NCBI RefSeq assembly: GCF_001570525.1 | Contig: NZ_BBXC01000012.1 | Coordinates: 112,696-176,695, forward strand | Source of the DNA: Herbidospora sakaeratensis | Lineage (GTDB): Bacteria; Actinomycetota; Actinomycetes; Streptosporangiales; Streptosporangiaceae | Direction: 5' to 3' | DNA length: 64,000 bases | In this document: one piece after another, positions 17,620-24,425 of the stretch | How the letters are laid out: each line of letters begins with the position of its first letter | Numbering within the stretch: position 1 is the stretch's first letter | Made by a program: the position numbers and the translations under genes | Notes under the pieces: generated by a model | Seen by the model: only the letters and a program-made list of their open reading frames with translations | The model's database searches: none | Told to the model about the DNA's origin: nothing

Positions 17620-18263
17620 GCCAGCCGCGCCACCGCCTCGGGGGTGAGCGCGGCCAGGTCGGCCAGCACCAGCGACGCCCCGGCCAGCGCGTCGTCGTCG
17701 GGCGGGTAGGCCGCCTGCGGCACCGCGACCACGATCAGCCCGGCCGCGGCGGCCGACCGCAGGCCGTTGCTGGAGTCCTCCACCGCGACGCACCGCTCGG
17801 GCGTCACGCCGAGCCGCTCGACGACGGCCAGATAGACGTCGGGGGCGGGCTTGCCGCGCTTCATGGTCTCGGTGGAGATCGCCACCCGGACGTCCACGTC
17901 GAGGGCGGCCAGTACGGTGTCGATCAGCACGGCGGGCGAGGAGCTGGCCACCCCGATCGGCCACTGGTCGGCGATGGCGCGCATGGTCGCCGAGGCGTGC
18001 GGCAGCAGGGGCAGGTGGTCGCGGTAGCGCTCGGCCATGCGCTCGATCACCGTCGCGGCGGTCTCGTCGGGGGAGAGCCAGACGCCGAGCTCCCCGGTCA
18101 GGTAGTCGGCCCACTCGGGGGTGCTCATGCCCATCAGGCGCTTCTGGGTGTCGGGCATCCAGGTGCCGCCGAACTCGGCGACGACGCCCCGGCGGACCTC
18201 TTCCCAGACGGGCTCGGAGTCGATGACGACCCCGTCGAGGTCGAAAACCACTGCTTCGATCAT
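17616..18263 (-). CDS. HAD-family phosphatase (beta-phosphoglucomutase-like)
   Basis: A 215-residue haloacid-dehalogenase superfamily protein. Motif I is VVFDLDGVVIDSE (nucleophile Asp8 region), motif II VASSSPAVL, motif III lysine in KRGKPAPDVYL and motif IV VAVEDSSNGLRSA. The small helical cap is subfamily I, as in sugar phosphatases and beta-phosphoglucomutase. Cytoplasmic; likely a sugar-phosphate phosphatase. It lies downstream of the peptide cluster on the same strand, but a strong hairpin with a T-run at 18284-18313 separates it from the last precursor gene, so I do not consider it part of that operon. Confidence 0.9.
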   Translation of the reverse strand: MIEAVVFDLDGVVIDSEPVWEEVRRGVVAEFGGTWMPDTQKRLMGMSTPEWADYLTGELGVWLSPDETAATVIERMAERYRDHLPLLPHASATMRAIADQWPIGVASSSPAVLIDTVLAALDVDVRVAISTETMKRGKPAPDVYLAVVERLGVTPERCVAVEDSSNGLRSAAAAGLIVVAVPQAAYPPDDDALAGASLVLADLAALTPEAVARLA

Positions 18264-18283
18264 GCGTACAGCCTGACACGGAA

Positions 18284-18313
18284 AAGGGGGCCGCCCCGAA
18301 GGACGGCCCCCTT
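18284..18313 (-). terminator. intrinsic terminator after precursor 1
   Basis: Stem AAGGGGGCCGCCC (18284-18296) with GGACGGCCCCCTT (18301-18313), one mismatch, loop CGAA. On the minus strand it is followed by TTTTCC. It begins 10 bases after the stop of the last precursor gene. Confidence 0.82.
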
Positions 18314-18323
18314 CCCCACCTGG

Positions 18324-18455
18324 TTACGGCAGGGCGTCGATCACGGCGTCGCGCCAGTCGTAGTTCATCCAGTCGTAGTTCGCCCACATGCCGCCGGTGA
18401 CGTCGGCGAGCTCGGTGTCGGCCAGCTCCTGGGCGGTGCTCTCGAAGTCGTTCAT
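18324..18455 (-). CDS. double-glycine leader precursor peptide 1 (NYDW-repeat)
   Basis: A 43-residue peptide. The leader is MNDFESTAQELADTELADVT followed by GG (residues 21-22), a typical cleavage site for C39-peptidase exporters. The predicted 21-residue core starts MWANYDWMNYDWRDAV and ends ALP: it carries two NYDW tetrads, three Trp and no Cys, Ser or Thr, so it is not a lanthipeptide. The SD-like AAAGAGGGGG precedes the ATG at 18455, and an upstream in-frame start at 18512 is rejected because it would add residues unlike a leader. It has its own candidate promoter motif (18511-18526). Function is not known; export by the ABC protein at 18992-21151 is inferred from neighbourhood and leader type. 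Confidence 0.88.
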   Translation of the reverse strand: MNDFESTAQELADTELADVTGGMWANYDWMNYDWRDAVIDALP

Positions 18456-18477
18456 GACAACCCCCTCTTTCTCGATC

Positions 18478-18490
18478 CGTGAACCTTGCG
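18478..18490 (-). promoter_or_regulatory. conserved 13-bp element upstream of precursor 1
   Basis: The + strand sequence CGTGAACCTTGCG occurs upstream of all three precursor genes (also 18708-18720 and 18977-18989), at 17 to 23 bp from the start codon. Here CCTTG pairs with CAAGG at 18495-18499. Role unknown: leader RNA structure or regulator contact. Confidence 0.6.
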
Positions 18491-18510
18491 AAACCAAGGT
18501 CCCATTGGGC

Positions 18511-18526
18511 ACTTGGGGCTCACTTG
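18511..18526 (-). promoter_or_regulatory. 16-bp motif shared with exporter gene promoter
   Basis: The + strand reads ACTTGGGGCTCACTTG, 15 of 16 identical to ACTTGGGCCTCACTTG at 21173-21188 upstream of the exporter. The two sites lie ahead of the two presumed transcription units of the peptide cluster, so a common regulator is plausible. Confidence 0.5.
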
Positions 18527-18554
18527 AGCGCTTCTACAAGCCGCTCCAAGCCGG

Positions 18555-18686
18555 TTACGGCAGGGCCATCATGACCGCGTCGCGCCAGTCGTAGTTCATC
18601 CAGTCGTAGTTCGCCCACATGCCACCGGTGACCTCGGCGAGCTCCTCGTCGCCGAGGTGCTGTGCGGTGGACTCGAAGTCGTTCAT
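18555..18686 (-). CDS. double-glycine leader precursor peptide 2 (NYDW-repeat)
   Basis: A 43-residue paralogue of precursor 1. Leader MNDFESTAQHLGDEELAEVT, GG at residues 21-22, then a core that starts MWANYDWMNYDWRDAV and ends MALP. The first 16 core residues are identical to those of precursor 1, with MM replacing ID near the end. DNA identity to precursor 1 over the core is also very high, showing a recent duplication. An SD-like AAGGG precedes ATG 18686. It lies between hairpins and the conserved element at 18708-18720. Product is probably cleaved after GG and exported. Confidence 0.88.
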   Translation of the reverse strand: MNDFESTAQHLGDEELAEVTGGMWANYDWMNYDWRDAVMMALP

Positions 18687-18707
18687 GCTGAACCCTTCCG
18701 TTCGCTT

Positions 18708-18720
18708 CGTGAACCTTGCG
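18708..18720 (-). promoter_or_regulatory. conserved 13-bp element upstream of precursor 2
   Basis: Exact second copy of CGTGAACCTTGCG (+ strand), 21 bp upstream of the start codon of precursor 2. Confidence 0.6.
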
Positions 18721-18784
18721 CCTCGAAGAGTTCCAGCACCCGCTGGTACGCGGCTCGGCCGCGAATCCCAGCCGGATACAAGTC

Positions 18785-18812
18785 GGGGCCGTCCCCGCAA
18801 GAGGACGGCCCC
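18785..18812 (-). terminator. hairpin between precursors 3 and 2
   Basis: Perfect 10-bp stem GGGGCCGTCC (18785-18794) / GGACGGCCCC (18803-18812), loop of eight, starting 16 bases after the stop of precursor 3. It has no T-run, so it may act as a partial terminator or an mRNA-stabilising structure. Confidence 0.65.
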
Positions 18813-18828
18813 GCGTTTCACCCCGTGG

Positions 18829-18960
18829 TTACGGCAGCGCCTCGATCACCGCGTCGCGCCAGTCGTAGTTCGCCCAGTCGTAGTTCCAGGGCAGACCGCC
18901 GGTGACCTCGGCGAGCTCGGTCTCGGTGAGCTCGTTCGCGGTGTTCTCGAAGTTGTTCAT
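18829..18960 (-). CDS. double-glycine leader precursor peptide 3 (NYDW-repeat)
   Basis: A 43-residue peptide found by reading the minus strand upstream of precursor 2. Leader MNNFENTANELTETELAEVT, GG at 21-22, core LPWNYDWANYDWRDAVIE then ALP. It keeps both NYDW tetrads and the RDAV...ALP tail but differs in its first three core residues and in Ala for Met between the repeats, so it is the most diverged copy. SD-like AAGGGGG precedes ATG 18960. It starts 31 bases after the exporter's stop codon, with a strong hairpin between them, so it is likely co-transcribed with the exporter. Confidence 0.88.
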   Translation of the reverse strand: MNNFENTANELTETELAEVTGGLPWNYDWANYDWRDAVIEALP

Positions 18961-18976
18961 CACAACCCCCTTCGTT

Positions 18977-18989
18977 CGTGAACCTTGCG
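18977..18989 (-). promoter_or_regulatory. conserved 13-bp element upstream of precursor 3
   Basis: Third exact copy of CGTGAACCTTGCG (+ strand). Part of it forms the arm of the hairpin at 18983-19006. Confidence 0.6.
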
Positions 18990-19006
18990 ACTCAAGAGTC
19001 GCAAGG
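18983..19006 (-). terminator. hairpin over the exporter stop codon
   Basis: Perfect 11-bp stem CCTTGCGACTC (18983-18993) / GAGTCGCAAGG (18996-19006) with a two-base loop. It contains the TGA of the exporter gene and lies upstream of precursor 3. No T-run; possible attenuator or processing site that sets precursor to exporter ratio. Confidence 0.65.
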
Positions 19007-21151
19007 CACGCTTGGTGGGATCTTGGTACTTCTTGGGGTGTTTTCTTGGTGGGCCACCAGCCGGGCGTAGTGGCCGTCGAGTTCCACCAGCTCGTCGTGG
19101 GTGCCCTGCTCCACCACGCGGCCGTCGTCGATGACGGCGATCAGGTCGGCGTCGCGGACGGTGCTCAGCCGGTGGGCGATCACGATGCGGGTCTGGGTCA
19201 GCGCCGCGAGGTTGCGCTCGATGGCGGCCTCGGTGACGGTGTCGAGGTGGCTGGTGGCCTCGTCGAACAGCAGCACCTTGGGCCGCCCGAGCACCGCCCT
19301 GGCCAGCGCCAGCCGTTGCCGCTGCCCACCCGACAGGCCCATGCCCTCCGACAGGTTGGTCTCGTAGCCCATGGGCATCGCCATGATCTCGTCGTGGACG
19401 CAGGCCGTCTTCGCCGCCCGCACGATCTCCTGCGGCGTGGCCCCCGGCCGGCCCAGGGCGATGTTCTCCCTGATGGTGCCGGTGAACAGGTGGGCCTCCT
19501 GGGTGACCACCCCGAAGTGCCGCCGCAGGGACGAGCGCTGGAGGGCCTCCATCCGCACGCCGTCGTAGCTGACGGCGCCGAAGGTGGGTTCGTACAGGCC
19601 GACCATGACGCGGGCGAGGGTGCTCTTGCCCGAGCCGCTGCCGCCGACCAGGGCGATCTTCTGGCCGCGGCCGATGGCGAGCGAGACCTTCCACAGGATC
19701 CACGGGGCGTTGGGGGCGTGCCGGAAGGAGACGTCGCGCAGCTCGATCCGGCCGCGCAGGTGGCCCACCTGGACCTCGCCGTAGGGCTCGGGGGTGAACT
19801 CCAGGATGTCGGCCAGCCGTTCGAGGTGGGTGCCCGCCTCCTGGAGGATGCGGACCGTGCCGACCAGCGACAGGATCGGCGTCAGCGCCGCGCCCGCCAG
19901 GGCGACCAGCGTCAGCGTCTGGCCGAGGGAACGGCCGTTCAGCACCTCCCAGCCGCCGGTCCAGAGCAGCGCCGCCGGGGCGGCCAGCCGCATGCTGTCG
20001 AGGACCGAGGTGACCAGGTTCTCCATCCGGCCCTGCCGCGCGTCGGCCTTCAGCTGGTCGAGGAACAGCTGCGACCAGCGGCTCAGCGCGGCGTCCTCGA
20101 TGGCCCCGGCCTTGAGGATCTCCACCCCCTTGATGGCCTCCATGAGCTGCCCCTGCGTCTGGACCTGCGCCGACAACGCCGCCAGGTTCAGGTCGGCCCG
20201 CCGCCGCCGGGTGACCAGCAGCAGCACGGCCTGCACCGCCGCCAGCGCGAGCAGGCAGAGCCCCAGCGGCGCCGACGACAGCAGCACGATCGTCACGTAG
20301 CCGACCGCGAGCGGCCCGTCGAGCAGGGCCGTGGTGATCGGCCCCGAGATGAGCTGCCGCAACCGGCCCACGCTGGCGCTGCGCTGGGCCAGGTCTCCCG
20401 AGCCCCGGGTGGCGAAGTAGCGGTAGGGGAGGCGGAACAGGTGGGCGACCACCTCCGACGACAGCAGCCGGTCGGCCCGCAGCCGCAGCTTGAGCACGGT
20501 CGCCGCGCGCAGGTAGGTGAGCCCGAGGTGGACGACGCCCGCCACCGCCAGCGCCACCCCCAGTGAGACCAGCAGTGCGGAGTCCCTGGTCGGGAGCACC
20601 CCGTCGACCAGGATGCCCGAGAACGTCTGCACCCCCAGCCCGAGGACCTGCAGCAGCAGCGACGCCAGCAGGATGCGCGCGATGAGGCCCTTCTGCAACG
20701 CGGTCCGGGCGAGCGGGCCGACCCAGGTCCGGCGGACCCGTTTCCGGCGCTCGAACGTCTCGCCGGGCTCGAAGGTGAGCAGCACCCCCGAGTAGCCCTC
20801 GGCGAACTCCTCCCGGGTCAGCCGGCGGCGGCCGATCGCCGGGTCGACGACGTCGACGTGGCGGGCGTTCTGCCGTTCGACGACCACGAAGTGGTTGCGC
20901 CGCCAGTGGGCCACCGCCGGGAGGGGCGCGTCGGTGACGGTCTCGGCCTTGTACGCGGTCGCGGTGAGCCCGTAGCCGCGCGCCGCCTTGACGATCGCCA
21001 GCGCCGAGAGGCCGTCGCGGCCGACCCCGCACTGCTCGGACACCTCGCGGACCCCGGTGTGGCGGCCGTGGTGGCTCAGCACCATGGCCAGGCAGGCGGC
21101 CCCGCATTCGGCCAGGCCCGACTGGAGCCGGACCGGTACTCTCACGTTCAC
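18992..21151 (-). CDS. peptidase-containing ABC exporter (PCAT) with C39 domain
   Basis: A 719-residue bacteriocin-type exporter. Residues 1-130 form a C39 cysteine peptidase: oxyanion Gln10, catalytic Cys16 in ECGAACLAM, His87 in NHFVVV and Asp103 in VVDPAIG are all present. Residues about 150-440 form the membrane domain, and 465-719 the ATPase (Walker A GGSGSGKST at 503-511, LSGGQ at 606-610, Walker B VLLFDEATSHLD). Such proteins cut double-glycine leaders and export the core peptide. It precedes three genes for double-glycine peptides on the same strand, which are its obvious substrates. The start is the GTG at 21151 (alternative GTG 21145); no clear SD. No HlyD-type accessory gene or modifying enzyme adjoins it. 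Confidence 0.92.
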   Translation of the reverse strand: MNVRVPVRLQSGLAECGAACLAMVLSHHGRHTGVREVSEQCGVGRDGLSALAIVKAARGYGLTATAYKAETVTDAPLPAVAHWRRNHFVVVERQNARHVDVVDPAIGRRRLTREEFAEGYSGVLLTFEPGETFERRKRVRRTWVGPLARTALQKGLIARILLASLLLQVLGLGVQTFSGILVDGVLPTRDSALLVSLGVALAVAGVVHLGLTYLRAATVLKLRLRADRLLSSEVVAHLFRLPYRYFATRGSGDLAQRSASVGRLRQLISGPITTALLDGPLAVGYVTIVLLSSAPLGLCLLALAAVQAVLLLVTRRRRADLNLAALSAQVQTQGQLMEAIKGVEILKAGAIEDAALSRWSQLFLDQLKADARQGRMENLVTSVLDSMRLAAPAALLWTGGWEVLNGRSLGQTLTLVALAGAALTPILSLVGTVRILQEAGTHLERLADILEFTPEPYGEVQVGHLRGRIELRDVSFRHAPNAPWILWKVSLAIGRGQKIALVGGSGSGKSTLARVMVGLYEPTFGAVSYDGVRMEALQRSSLRRHFGVVTQEAHLFTGTIRENIALGRPGATPQEIVRAAKTACVHDEIMAMPMGYETNLSEGMGLSGGQRQRLALARAVLGRPKVLLFDEATSHLDTVTEAAIERNLAALTQTRIVIAHRLSTVRDADLIAVIDDGRVVEQGTHDELVELDGHYARLVAHQENTPRSTKIPPSVPCDS

Positions 21152-21172
21152 TTCGGGATCGTGGCAGCGCCG

Positions 21173-21188
21173 ACTTGGGCCTCACTTG
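21173..21188 (-). promoter_or_regulatory. 16-bp motif upstream of exporter gene
   Basis: ACTTGGGCCTCACTTG (+ strand), near-identical to the motif upstream of precursor 1 at 18511-18526. It lies 22 bases upstream of the exporter GTG, in promoter position. Confidence 0.5.
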
Positions 21189-21197
21189 TCCATGATT

Positions 21198-21227
21198 TGA
21201 GGACCCGGCGAAACCGCCGGGTCCTCA
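21198..21227 (-). terminator. intrinsic hairpin after the PfpI-family gene
   Basis: Perfect 13-bp stem TGAGGACCCGGCG (21198-21210) / CGCCGGGTCCTCA (21215-21227), loop AAAC, 14 bases past the stop at 21241. It insulates the exporter gene from upstream transcription. Confidence 0.82.
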
Positions 21228-21240
21228 GGGAACGGGCCGA

Positions 21241-21783
21241 TCAGGCGAAGGCGTCGAGCGTGGCCTCGCAGAAGGCCTTCAGGTCATCCGGCATGCGGCT
21301 GGTGACCAGGGTCGACGGCCCTTCGGCGCAGACCACGACCTCCTTGTCCTGCCAGGTCGCCCCGGCGTTGCGCAGGTCGGTCTGGAGGCTCGGCCACGAG
21401 GTCATCACGCGGCCCCGTACGACGTCGGCCTCGATCAGCGTCCACGGCGCGTGACAGATCGCCGCGACCGGCTTGCCCTGGTCGAAGAACTCACGCACGA
21501 ACCTGACCGCCTTCGGATTCATCCGCAGGAAGTCGGGGTTGGCGACCCCGCCGGGCAGCACCAGTCCGTCGAAGTCGGCCGCCTGGGCCTGGCCGACGGT
21601 GGCGTCGATCGGGAACCTGTCTCCCTTGTCGAGGTGGTCGAACGCCTGGATCTCCCCTTCCTTCGTGGAGATCAGCTTGGGCGTCCCACCGGCGTCCTTG
21701 ATCGCCTTCCAGGGTTCGGTGAGCTCCACCTGCTCGACGCCCGCCGGTGCGGCGAGGAAGGCTATCGTCTTGCCTTCGAGCAT
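21241..21783 (-). CDS. DJ-1/PfpI-family type 1 glutamine amidotransferase-like protein
   Basis: A 180-residue PfpI/YhbO-type protein. The nucleophile is Cys110 in AAICHAPW, with an upstream Glu in the VEQVELTEP loop and the LVLPGGVANPDFLR segment, all typical of the family. Members act as general stress proteins, deglycases or chaperones in the cytoplasm. Length is standard. Start ATG 21783, preceded by GAGGGGAGA. It is followed by a strong terminator and seems monocistronic or preceded by the ThuA gene, whose stop is 46 bases upstream. Confidence 0.92.
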   Translation of the reverse strand: MLEGKTIAFLAAPAGVEQVELTEPWKAIKDAGGTPKLISTKEGEIQAFDHLDKGDRFPIDATVGQAQAADFDGLVLPGGVANPDFLRMNPKAVRFVREFFDQGKPVAAICHAPWTLIEADVVRGRVMTSWPSLQTDLRNAGATWQDKEVVVCAEGPSTLVTSRMPDDLKAFCEATLDAFA

Positions 21784-21829
21784 GTCAGTCTCCCCTCTGA
21801 GCGGTGCGGACTCTTCCCCTGCCCAGTCT

Positions 21830-23077
21830 TTACGCGGCCAACCGGAACGACTGGGCGGCCGTGCCGTTGCAGGCGTACTGGACCAGCTGCACCGAGTTGG
21901 CGGTCGAGGCGGCCGGGACGTCCAGGCACTTGCCGCTGTTGCGGTTGACGAAGTGGTAGTAGCCGCCGCCCTCGGCGACCGGGAGCCACTGCTGGTTGTT
22001 GCCGCCGCCGTAGGTCCAGGTCTGGATGGGGGCGTTGTCGGCGACGGAGACGTTGGTCACGTCGAGGGCCTGGGCCGGGTTGCCCTGGCCGGAGATCCGG
22101 TAGTAGCCGCCGCTGGTCGGGGTGAACTGGTAGCGCTGGGCGGCGGTGCCGTTGCAGGTGTACTGCTGGATCGCGGTGCCGCTGACCGTGCCGGCCGCGC
22201 GGGCGTCGACGCACTTGGCGCTGTTCTCGTTCACGACCGTGTACCAGGTCGTGGGGGAGATGGTGTCGGTGGGCGGCGGGGTGGTGCCGCCCTCGCCGGC
22301 CAGCCAGCGGATGCCCTGGATGAGCCACTGGTTCTGCTGGGCGCTGGCGAAGGTCGAGGAGGTGCGGGTGTTGGTGGAGTAGTTCATGCCGTTGTGGCCG
22401 AAGTTGGTGTAGAGCATCTTGTACTTCGTGTTCGTCCACATGATCGGGTAGAACCCGCTGCGCCACTGCTGGTTGGGGTCGGTGCCGACCGGGAAGCTGC
22501 CGGCGTCGATCGAGGCCAGGATGCTGATGTCGGGGTTCTGCCGCAGGTCGCGGCTCCACGAGTACCACTCGCTGACCGACGACTGGATGGTGGCGGGCAA
22601 CCCGGCGGTCGACGGGTGGTTACGGTTCTCGATCCTCAGCGTCTCGGCCGTCGGGAACCAGGTGTTGGTGGCGAACGCCCCCGACCCGAGGAAGGTGTTG
22701 TAGTACCAGCTCCAGGAGTTGGGGTCGGTGGTGAAGGCGCTGACGTGGAAGCCCAGCCAGGCCCCGCCGTTGTTCATGTAGTTCTGGAACGCCTGCCGCT
22801 GGCTGGCCGGCGGGGCGTCGTCGAGGAACATGACGACCTTGTACTGCGAGATCGTCGAGGAGCTCAGCCGCGACCAGTCGGTCGTCGCCTCCCAGGTGAA
22901 CCCGTTCTGGGCCGCCGCCGAGGGGAACCACTCCTTGGCGTCCTTGGTGAAGTCGATGTGGGCGGCGTCCCACGTGCCGTTGTAGAAGGCGAGCACCTTG
23001 AATGGGGCGGCCTGCGCGGGCGGGGCGAGCACGGCGATCAGGACGAGGCCGAATAAGGCGGCGAACAGACGTTTCAC
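21830..23077 (-). CDS. secreted ThuA-domain protein with ricin B-lectin module
   Basis: A 415-residue secreted protein. After a Sec signal peptide (MKRLFAALFGLVLIAVLAPPAQA) comes a ThuA/glutamine-amidotransferase-like domain (residues about 25-265: VLAFYNGTWDAAHIDF, VVMFLDDAPPASQRQAFQNYMNNGGAWLGFHVSAF, YTNFGHN), then a Pro/Thr linker, then a ricin-type beta-trefoil (about 285-415) with three QxW-type repeats (IQQYTCNGTAAQRYQF, IQTWTYGGGNNQQWLP, LVQYACNGTAAQSFRL). It probably binds and acts on plant or microbial polysaccharides. A 17-bp inverted repeat at 23108-23124 sits in its promoter region and may be a sugar-responsive operator. Confidence 0.9.
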   Translation of the reverse strand: MKRLFAALFGLVLIAVLAPPAQAAPFKVLAFYNGTWDAAHIDFTKDAKEWFPSAAAQNGFTWEATTDWSRLSSSTISQYKVVMFLDDAPPASQRQAFQNYMNNGGAWLGFHVSAFTTDPNSWSWYYNTFLGSGAFATNTWFPTAETLRIENRNHPSTAGLPATIQSSVSEWYSWSRDLRQNPDISILASIDAGSFPVGTDPNQQWRSGFYPIMWTNTKYKMLYTNFGHNGMNYSTNTRTSSTFASAQQNQWLIQGIRWLAGEGGTTPPPTDTISPTTWYTVVNENSAKCVDARAAGTVSGTAIQQYTCNGTAAQRYQFTPTSGGYYRISGQGNPAQALDVTNVSVADNAPIQTWTYGGGNNQQWLPVAEGGGYYHFVNRNSGKCLDVPAASTANSVQLVQYACNGTAAQSFRLAA

Positions 23078-23107
23078 GGGTTACCTGCCCTCGAACGGTG
23101 TTTTTTC

Positions 23108-23124
23108 TTAAGAAAGTTTCCTAA
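23108..23124 (-). promoter_or_regulatory. inverted-repeat operator candidate for the ThuA-ricin gene
   Basis: TTAAGAAAGTTTCCTAA on the + strand: arms TTAAGAAA and TTTCCTAA differ at one position around a central G. It lies 31 bp upstream of the ThuA-ricin start, and similar GAAAC/TTTC palindromes occur before secreted carbohydrate-active genes of actinomycetes as far as I know. Confidence 0.45.
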
Positions 23125-23156
23125 TAAATGACCGGGTCTGTCAATGATCTCGAAAA

Positions 23157-23188
23157 TTGCACGTCATGCATCGATGCATATCGTGCAA
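23157..23188 (+). promoter_or_regulatory. 32-bp palindrome upstream of the P450 operon
   Basis: Arms TTGCACG (23157-23163) and CGTGCAA (23182-23188) enclose a perfect 14-bp palindrome ATGCATCGATGCAT; only two central-flank positions mismatch. It lies 22 bp before the P450 start and is the likely operator of the TetR regulator in the same operon. Confidence 0.7.
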
Positions 23189-23210
23189 CTTAACGGGGTA
23201 GGCCGACGAC

Positions 23211-24425
23211 ATGACGACCGCAGCACAGACCCCGACGGAACTCCGCCGCCTGCTGCCCCGCGACCTGGTGGAGCGCGGCGGCTGCCCGTTCGACCCACCC
23301 GCCGGGCTGACCGCGCGCCGCGGCCAGGCCCCGGTCCAGCCGCTCCGGCTCGCCAACGGCGCCGAGGCGTGGCTGGTCACCGGCCTCGAAGAGGCCCGCG
23401 CCGTGCTGGCCGACACCCGCTTCAGCTCCGACCGCGTCCGCCACCCCGACGCCGCCTCCGGCGCGGAGCCGCGCCAGGTCGAGACCCGCGACGACGGCAT
23501 GTTCGTGTTCATGGACCCGCCCGAGCACACCACGCTCCGCAAGCTGCTCACCGGCCAGTTCACCGTCCGGCGGATGCGCGCCCTGGAGGAGCGCGTCCGG
23601 GAGATCGCGGTCGGCCACATCGAGGCGATGAAGGCCGCCGGGACCGAGGCCGACCTGGTGCCCGCCTACGCGCTGCCGATCCCGTCGCTGGTCATCTGCG
23701 AGCTGCTCGGCGTCGACTACGCCGACCGCGACCGGTTCCAGCGCAACACCGCCGTCGCCCTCGACTCCGCCGCCTCCACCGACGAGCGGGCACGGGCGGG
23801 GCTGGAGCTCTACACGTTCATGGGGGAGCTGATCGCCGCCAAGCGGGCCGCGCCGGGCGACGACCTCGTGTCGGGCCTGCTCGACCTGCCCGACAACCAG
23901 CTCGTCGACATCGCGCTGGTGCTGCTCGGCGCGGGCCACGAGACCACCGCCAACATGCTCGCGCTGGGCACGTTCGCGCTGCTGGAGAACCCCGGCGAGC
24001 TGGCGCGGCTGCGCGCCGAGCCCGAGCTGCTCGACACCGCGATCGAGGAGCTGCTGCGGTACCTGTCGATCATCCAGATGGGGGTCAGCCGGGTCGCGAC
24101 CGAAGACCTGACAATAGGTGACGTGACCATCCCCGCCGGCGCCACCGTGATCATCGCCACGCCCGAGGCCAACCGTGACCCGGCCCACTGGGACCAGCCC
24201 GACCGCCTCGACGTGAGCCGCCCCCGCGTCTCCCACCTGGCCTTCGGCCACGGCGTCCACCAGTGCCTCGGCCAGCAGCTGGCCCGGGTGGAGATGAAGG
24301 TCGGCCTGGGCGAGCTGATCACGCGGCTGCCCGGCCTGCGCCTGGCCGTGCCGGCCGACGAGGTGCCGCTGCGTGCGGAGATGCTCGTCTACGGCGTGCA
24401 CTCCCTGCCGGTGACCTGGTCATGA
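23211..24425 (+). CDS. cytochrome P450
   Basis: A 404-residue bacterial class I P450. The heme Cys is C352 in FGHGVHQCLG, the I-helix oxygen-activation motif is AGHETT (241-246), the K-helix ExxR is in EELLR (280-283) and the substrate-region PPEHTTLRKLL is typical of CYP105/107-like enzymes. It takes electrons from the ferredoxin encoded two genes downstream. The start ATG 23211 follows a weak purine tract; the gene ends in an ATGA overlap with the TetR gene. Substrate unknown: xenobiotic or natural product oxidation are both possible. Confidence 0.94.
   Translation: MTTAAQTPTELRRLLPRDLVERGGCPFDPPAGLTARRGQAPVQPLRLANGAEAWLVTGLEEARAVLADTRFSSDRVRHPDAASGAEPRQVETRDDGMFVFMDPPEHTTLRKLLTGQFTVRRMRALEERVREIAVGHIEAMKAAGTEADLVPAYALPIPSLVICELLGVDYADRDRFQRNTAVALDSAASTDERARAGLELYTFMGELIAAKRAAPGDDLVSGLLDLPDNQLVDIALVLLGAGHETTANMLALGTFALLENPGELARLRAEPELLDTAIEELLRYLSIIQMGVSRVATEDLTIGDVTIPAGATVIIATPEANRDPAHWDQPDRLDVSRPRVSHLAFGHGVHQCLGQQLARVEMKVGLGELITRLPGLRLAVPADEVPLRAEMLVYGVHSLPVTWS

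Noticed and set aside
17616-18263. HAD phosphatase as a tailoring or immunity gene of the peptide cluster
   Set aside because: A hairpin with T-run separates it from the last precursor and HAD genes of this type are general sugar phosphatases.
18324-18960. Precursors as lanthipeptides or sactipeptides
   Set aside because: Cores contain no Cys, Ser or Thr, and no LanM/radical-SAM gene is in the window.
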